This document shows positions 4,500 to 8,617 of a DNA stretch of 8,617 nucleotides, piece after piece (the stretch's first letter is position 1; each line of letters opens with the position of its first letter). The position numbers were made by a program, and so were the translations under genes. The notes beneath the pieces were generated by a model. It searched no databases, was not told the DNA's origin, and saw nothing but the letters and a program-made list of their open reading frames with translations. The DNA comes from Christensenella sp. UBA1431 (GTDB lineage: Bacteria > Bacillota > Clostridia > Christensenellales > UBA1431): positions 1-8,617 of the forward strand of contig DCTV01000053.1 of assembly GCA_002329665.1 (NCBI GenBank), written 5' to 3'.

Positions 4500-6608
4500 G
4501 TGTCCATGGCAGCCCTGGCAAACAAAAAGAGGTTGGTTGCCTTTCTTGTTGCAATAACCTTGCTTTTTTTTGCGTTGATACTCAGGATCGCCTGGTTGCA
4601 GTTCATCGACGGGCCCTCTCTGCAAAAGAGGGCGCTGGATCAATGGACGCGCAAGTTCACTATAAGGGCGGACCGCGGCGACATCGTGGACCGCAACGGA
4701 AACATTCTCGCCCAGTCGTCCTCCGTCGATTCCGTCGTGCTGCAGCCAAGCCTTGTCGAGGACCCGGAGGAGGTTGCTTCGAAGCTTGCCTCGGTGCTGG
4801 GGCTGGAAGCCGCCGACATCCTCGAGGCGGCCGAGGAGAAGGGCAAGGGCGAGGTCTGGATCAAGCGCCAGATCACCCCCGATCAGAGCGAGGCCGTGCG
4901 CGCGCTGAAGCTGGCGGGCGTGCGTCTCGTGGTGGACACGAAGCGGTATTACCCGCAAAAGGACTTCCTTACCCAGGTCCTCGGCTATACGACGGTGGAC
5001 GGAGAAGGCCAGGAAGGCATCGAGGCGGCGTACAACAAATACCTGCGGGGCGAAGACGGGCTGGAACTGACCGAGACGGACCGGGACGGCAACGAGATCG
5101 CGTTCGGCACGAAGGAAAGCATCGCGGCAAAGGAAGGGAACGAGGTTGTTCTGACCATCGACTACGTGATCCAGTATTTCCTGGAAAAAGAGATGGACGA
5201 AGCGATGATTATCAACAACCCCAAACAGATCACGGGCATCGTGATGAACCCGCAGACAGGCGAGATCCTGGCCATGGCCAACAAGCCGGATTTCGATTTG
5301 AACTCTCCGCCCAGGGACGACCTGGCCGAACTGCAGAAGCGCTCGCGCAACACGGCGGTCACGGACGCGTTCGAGATGGGTTCGACCTTCAAGGTCGTCA
5401 CGCTCGCGTCGGTGTTGCAGGAGGATGCGGTGAACCTGAACAGCTCCTTCCACTGTTCGGGAGCAAAGGATGTGGACGGCCAGAAGATCAGGTGCTGGAA
5501 GACGCACGGGAGCCAGAAACTCGTCGAGGCGGTGGAAAACTCCTGCAACTCGGCTTTCATGGAGATGGGCCTCAGGCTGGGCACCGACAAGATGTACGAT
5601 TACTATCAGAAATTCGGCTTGGGGCAGAAGACGAACCTGGATTTCCCGAGCGACGGCACCGGCATCATACAGGAAAAATCGAGCGTAAAATCCTTCGACC
5701 TCGCGCGCATGTGTTTCGGACAGAGCATCGCCGTCACGCCGCTTCAGCTTATCACGGCGGTGAGCGCGACGGTGAACGGCGGCGTGCTGATGCAGCCCTA
5801 CCTCGTTTCGAGCGTCAGGGATATCCAGGGCAACACCGTGCTCGAGAACGGGCCGAAGCAGGTGCGGCGGGTGGTCTCCGAGGGAACGAGCGCTCAGGTA
5901 CGCTCTCTTCTGGAATCCGTCGTAAAAAACGGCAGCGGCAGGAACGCCCAGGTTCCGGGATACCGCGTCGGCGGAAAAACGGGCACGGCCCAGAAATACG
6001 AAGGCGGTCAGGTTGCGGGGGGCAAGAACGTTTCTTCGTTCATCGGTTTCGCGCCGGCCGATGATCCTCAGATCGTCGTGCTGTTCATAGTGGATGAGCC
6101 GCAGGGCGTGACGTCGACCTTCGGCAGCGTGGTGGCGGCGCCCTATGTCAAGAGCATCATGGAGGATTCGCTCCAGTACCTGGGGTTCAAGCCGGCTTTC
6201 GGCGACGGCGAAGGCCAGAAAGAAGCCGTCGAAGTGCCCGACGTGCGCGGCGGTTCCTACGAGGACGCGGTGAGGGAACTTGCCAGAGCGGGGCTCTCCG
6301 GACGCTGCTCCGAACAGGGCGGCACCATCAAGAACCAGATGCCCCAGGCGGGCGCCTGGGTCCTGAAAGGCTCGGAAGTCCTGCTTTACACCAACACCCC
6401 GGGCGAAAAAACGCAGGAGCAGATGCAACCGGTGACGGTGCCCGACGTGCGCAACAAGCCGGCCGAACAGGCGCGCGCCGAACTCGAAGCGGCGGGGCTG
6501 ACCGTGAAGCTGAGCGGGGAGGGGGCGGTGACGGCTCAGTCCGTCACCCCGGGGACGAAGGTGCCGCAGGGGACACAGGTAAAGCTTACCTGCAGGCAGA
6601 ATCCTTAA
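4500..6608 (+). CDS. ftsI: Class B penicillin-binding protein with two PASTA domains (FtsI/PBP2B/SpoVD family)
   Basis: This is a membrane-anchored DD-transpeptidase that cross-links septal or spore-cortex peptidoglycan. The 702-residue protein has a single N-terminal membrane helix (about 11-31). The PBP dimerisation domain begins at RGDIVDRNGNILAQ, and the transpeptidase domain carries all three active-site motifs. These are STFK (S295 nucleophile, K298), SCN (348-350) and KTG (493-495). Two PASTA repeats follow at about 578-636 and 644-702, each starting with VPDVR. The start is GTG 4500, 7 nt after GAGG within AAAGGTGAGG; the in-frame ATG at 4506 is 13 nt from it and less likely. Only one such gene is present between ftsL and murE, whereas B. 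subtilis has two (pbpB and spoVD). The sequence alone does not say whether this one serves vegetative division, sporulation or both; division is the default inference from position. Confidence 0.95.
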   Translation: MSMAALANKKRLVAFLVAITLLFFALILRIAWLQFIDGPSLQKRALDQWTRKFTIRADRGDIVDRNGNILAQSSSVDSVVLQPSLVEDPEEVASKLASVLGLEAADILEAAEEKGKGEVWIKRQITPDQSEAVRALKLAGVRLVVDTKRYYPQKDFLTQVLGYTTVDGEGQEGIEAAYNKYLRGEDGLELTETDRDGNEIAFGTKESIAAKEGNEVVLTIDYVIQYFLEKEMDEAMIINNPKQITGIVMNPQTGEILAMANKPDFDLNSPPRDDLAELQKRSRNTAVTDAFEMGSTFKVVTLASVLQEDAVNLNSSFHCSGAKDVDGQKIRCWKTHGSQKLVEAVENSCNSAFMEMGLRLGTDKMYDYYQKFGLGQKTNLDFPSDGTGIIQEKSSVKSFDLARMCFGQSIAVTPLQLITAVSATVNGGVLMQPYLVSSVRDIQGNTVLENGPKQVRRVVSEGTSAQVRSLLESVVKNGSGRNAQVPGYRVGGKTGTAQKYEGGQVAGGKNVSSFIGFAPADDPQIVVLFIVDEPQGVTSTFGSVVAAPYVKSIMEDSLQYLGFKPAFGDGEGQKEAVEVPDVRGGSYEDAVRELARAGLSGRCSEQGGTIKNQMPQAGAWVLKGSEVLLYTNTPGEKTQEQMQPVTVPDVRNKPAEQARAELEAAGLTVKLSGEGAVTAQSVTPGTKVPQGTQVKLTCRQNP

Positions 6609-6633
6609 CGGCGCGTGCCCCGGTCCTCGCATA

Positions 6634-6642
6634 TGGTATAAT
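6634..6642 (+). promoter_or_regulatory. Extended -10 promoter in front of murE
   Basis: TGGTATAAT combines a consensus -10 box (6637-6642) with the TGn extension. No convincing -35 box lies 16-18 bp upstream, which extended -10 promoters tolerate. Transcription would start near 6649, giving a leader of about 27 nt. A 4-bp hairpin TGCA-TCAAC-TGCA (6650-6662) would sit at the 5' end, just before the SD. It lies in the 67-nt gap between the PBP gene and murE and would allow precursor synthesis genes to be expressed separately from the division genes. Confidence 0.65.
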
Positions 6643-6663
6643 CAGACCGTGCATCAACTGCAT

Positions 6664-6669
6664 GGGAGG
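6664..6669 (+). promoter_or_regulatory. SD that sets the murE start
   Basis: GGGAGG lies 6 nt before ATG 6676. The longer frame from GTG 6649 would begin at the predicted transcription start and lacks an SD, so 6676 is chosen. Confidence 0.85.
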
Positions 6670-6675
6670 ATGTGT

Positions 6676-8136
6676 ATGAAACTCAGGGAACTGCTCGGTC
6701 CGTTGCCGGAATACAGGGTAGCCGGCCGCTCGGACATCGAGATAACGGATGTGGTCTATGATTCGCGCAAGGCGGACGAAGGTGCCGTTTTCTTTTGCAT
6801 AAAGGGGCTCGAAGCAGACGGCCACGACTACGCGCCCGCCGCCGTGGAGCGCGGGGCCCGGGCGCTGGTCGTTACGCGGGAGCTCGCGCTGTCCCGTCCC
6901 GTCACGCAGGTGGTCGTGCCCGATTCGAGGGAGGCCATGGCGCTGATGAGCGCGGCGTTTTTCGGGTTTCCCGCAAGAGCCATGACGATGGTGGGCGTGA
7001 CCGGTACCAACGGCAAGACGTCCACGACGCACATGGTCAAGTCCATCATGGAAGCGGCGGGCCAGAAGGTAGGGCTGATCGGCACGATCACCAATATGAT
7101 CGGGGAGGAACGTATCCACACGGAACGCACCACCCCCGAGTCCGTGGACCTGCACCGGCTCTTGAAACGGATGCGTGACGAGGGCGTCGACACCGTCGTG
7201 ATGGAGGTGTCCAGCCATTCCCTCAAGCTCAGGCGCGTGGCGGGCATCGCCTTCGACGTGGCCGCGTTCACCAACCTGTCCCAGGACCATCTGGACTTCC
7301 ACGGGAACTGGGACGATTACTTCGCATCAAAAAAGCTCCTTTTCGGGATGTGCGCCCAGGCCGTGGTCAACTGCGACGAGGACGCGTCCAGGAGGATGGT
7401 GGAAGGCCGGACCTACCCCGTGACGGGTTACGGGATCCGCGAACAGGCGCACATCATGGCGCACGGCATCGACATCACGCCGCGCGGCGCGAGCTTCATG
7501 CTGCAGATCGGGGGACAGACCCTGCCGGTCAATCTCTGTATACCCGGCCTGTTCACCGTGTACAACGCGCTGGCCGCCGCGGGGATAGCGCACGTGCTCG
7601 GCGCGACGGGGCGCAGCATCCTTCTCGGCCTCGAGAGGATAAGGCGCGTCCCCGGGCGGTTCGAGTCCCTGGAAACGCACGGGAGGGACGTTACGGTGAT
7701 CCTCGATTACGCGCACAGCCCGGACGGGCTGGACAACGTGCTCAACGCGATCCGCGAGTTCGCAAAGGGCAGGATCATCACGGTGTTCGGGTGCGGGGGC
7801 GACCGCGACCGCGGGAAACGTCCGCTGATGGGCGAGATCGCCGGCCGGTATTCGGACCTGTGCGTGATAACCTCGGACAATCCGCGCAGCGAAGACCCAC
7901 TTTCGATCATCGGCGACATCAGGGAGGGGATGGTCCGCACCGCGTGCGACTATACCGTGATCGAGAACAGGCGCGACGCGATCATTTATGCGCTGGGGGG
8001 AGCCCGCAGCGGCGACGTGGTCCTGTTGGCCGGCAAGGGCCACGAAGACTACCAGGAAATCAACGGCGTGAAGTACCATTTCGACGACAAGGAAATCGTC
8101 GAGGAATTTTTCGCCGCGCTCGACGCCCGTGAATAA
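6676..8136 (+). CDS. murE: MurE, UDP-MurNAc-L-Ala-D-Glu:meso-diaminopimelate ligase
   Basis: MurE is a cytoplasmic ATP-dependent ligase that adds the third residue of the peptidoglycan stem peptide (EC 6.3.2.13 if diaminopimelate is used). The 486-residue protein has the three-domain Mur ligase layout. The N-terminal UDP-binding domain contains VVYDSRKA, and the ATP loop is GTNGKT (110-115). The TTPES segment, the EVSSHSL strand and the NLSQDHLDFHG motif follow. K219 in YFASKKLLF is the likely carbamylated lysine. The C-terminal domain carries DNPRSEDP (401-408); its arginine is the known hallmark of meso-diaminopimelate rather than lysine specificity. The motif AGKGHEDYQ near the end is also typical. 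mraY follows after 18 nt, without an intervening murF. Confidence 0.97.
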   Translation: MKLRELLGPLPEYRVAGRSDIEITDVVYDSRKADEGAVFFCIKGLEADGHDYAPAAVERGARALVVTRELALSRPVTQVVVPDSREAMALMSAAFFGFPARAMTMVGVTGTNGKTSTTHMVKSIMEAAGQKVGLIGTITNMIGEERIHTERTTPESVDLHRLLKRMRDEGVDTVVMEVSSHSLKLRRVAGIAFDVAAFTNLSQDHLDFHGNWDDYFASKKLLFGMCAQAVVNCDEDASRRMVEGRTYPVTGYGIREQAHIMAHGIDITPRGASFMLQIGGQTLPVNLCIPGLFTVYNALAAAGIAHVLGATGRSILLGLERIRRVPGRFESLETHGRDVTVILDYAHSPDGLDNVLNAIREFAKGRIITVFGCGGDRDRGKRPLMGEIAGRYSDLCVITSDNPRSEDPLSIIGDIREGMVRTACDYTVIENRRDAIIYALGGARSGDVVLLAGKGHEDYQEINGVKYHFDDKEIVEEFFAALDARE

Positions 8137-8154
8137 ACGAACGAGGATACCGCA

Positions 8155-8617
8155 ATGCACGACACGCTGATATATTCGATACTCCTTTCCTTCGGGGTGA
8201 GCCTGCTGTTGGGGCCGCTCGCGATCCCGCTCCTCAAACGGCTGAAATTCGGGCAGATGGTGCGCGACGATGGGCCTCAGACCCACCTTTCGAAAGCGGG
8301 GACTCCCACGATGGGCGGCGTCATCATCCTGCTGGCGGCCGTGCTCACCTGCCTCGTGCTCTTCAGCGGTCCGGTCGAATACCTGCTGCTGGCGGTCCTC
8401 ATCATGCTGGGCTACGGGCTCGTCGGGTTCCTGGATGATTTTATCAAGGTGCTGCGCAGGCGCTCCATGGGCCTCAGGGCGTACCAGAAGATCATAGGGC
8501 AGTTGGGGCTTGCCGTCGTGGTGGCGCTCTTTGCCTACAACGACCCGAATATAGGCAGCAAGCTCATCGTGCCGTTCGCCGGCGTGGAGTGGGACCTTGG
8601 CGTGTGGTACGTTCCGT
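8155..8617 (+). CDS. mraY: MraY, phospho-MurNAc-pentapeptide transferase (3' truncated by the window end)
   Basis: MraY is an integral membrane enzyme that transfers phospho-MurNAc-pentapeptide from UDP to undecaprenyl phosphate, making lipid I. The frame is open from ATG 8155 to the last base, covering the first 154 residues of about 320-360. The ATG is preceded by GAGGA (8143-8147) at 7 nt. The visible part has an N-terminal hydrophobic helix (about 5-27) and the cytoplasmic signature GQMVRDDGP...KAGTPTMGG (33-55). Two further hydrophobic helices follow. The catalytic aspartate pair is in LDDFIK (D94, D95, K98), followed by GLRAYQKIIGQ. The third catalytic aspartate lies beyond the window. 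Spacing of 18 nt to murE implies co-transcription. Confidence 0.96.
   Translation, partial: MHDTLIYSILLSFGVSLLLGPLAIPLLKRLKFGQMVRDDGPQTHLSKAGTPTMGGVIILLAAVLTCLVLFSGPVEYLLLAVLIMLGYGLVGFLDDFIKVLRRRSMGLRAYQKIIGQLGLAVVVALFAYNDPNIGSKLIVPFAGVEWDLGVWYVP

Noticed and set aside
4487..6064. A 525-codon open frame on the plus strand overlapping the PBP gene
   Set aside because: Its translation is a low-complexity Arg/Gly-rich string typical of a shifted frame. The PBP frame has clear domain structure and active-site motifs.
4434..6632. A 732-codon open frame on the minus strand across the whole PBP gene
   Set aside because: Its translation is rich in Arg, His, Leu and Gly with no recognisable motif, and it mirrors a gene with complete catalytic motifs. 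Long antisense frames are expected in GC-rich coding DNA with biased third positions.
6649..6675. GTG giving a nine-residue extension of MurE
   Set aside because: It coincides with the predicted transcription start and has no SD, while the ATG at 6676 has an ideal one.
7327..8286. A 319-codon minus-strand frame across murE and the start of mraY
   Set aside because: It spans two well-supported genes on the other strand and lacks recognisable motifs.
1..8617. Mobile elements, CRISPR arrays, tRNA or rRNA genes, attachment sites
   Set aside because: I found no transposase, terminal inverted repeats, regularly spaced repeats or RNA gene signatures. The only short tandem repeat of note is the MraZ-box array.

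Overview
The window is a GC-rich bacterial chromosome segment in which every recognisable gene lies on the + strand. It holds two head-to-tail transcription units separated by one strong intrinsic terminator. The content points to a Gram-positive lineage of the Firmicutes, probably clostridial. The clues are the lon-engB(ysxC) pair, sigma-A type promoters, good Shine-Dalgarno (SD) sequences, a class B penicillin-binding protein (PBP) with two PASTA domains, a DivIC/FtsL-like bitopic protein, and a MurE carrying the DNPR signature of meso-diaminopimelate addition. The phylum is an inference; no rRNA or other decisive marker is present.

Unit 1 (1-2440): the 3' end of lon (ATP-dependent protease, proteolytic domain only), engB (ribosome-assembly GTPase), an uncharacterised small protein with four CxxC pairs and a very acidic tail, and a calcineurin-like metallophosphoesterase. 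Spacings are 10-26 nt and the lon stop codon overlaps the engB SD, so this looks like one operon. It ends in a GC-rich non-coding stretch with possible RNA structure and then an 11-bp hairpin followed by a T-run (2412-2440).

Unit 2 (about 2537-8617, running off the end): the division and cell wall (dcw) cluster, in the order mraZ, rsmH, ftsL-like, ftsI/spoVD-like PBP, murE, mraY (truncated by the window end). MraZ is the cluster's transcription factor and RsmH a 16S rRNA methyltransferase. The FtsL-like protein and the PBP act in the septal machinery. MurE and MraY make the UDP-MurNAc-tripeptide and lipid I precursors. A sigma-A promoter (TTGAAA-16-TATAAT) precedes mraZ. It overlaps three GTGG-containing repeats spaced exactly 10 bp apart, which look like MraZ operator boxes and so predict autoregulation. 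A second, extended -10 promoter lies in front of murE. There is no murF between murE and mraY, as in Bacillus subtilis and unlike many other dcw clusters.

Most of the window is well-known housekeeping biology. I do not see a new defence system, mobile element, CRISPR array or RNA gene. The least explained parts are the Zn-ribbon/acidic-tail protein at 1115-1558 and the structured 306-base gap at 2284-2589. The MraZ-box promoter is the clearest regulatory signal.
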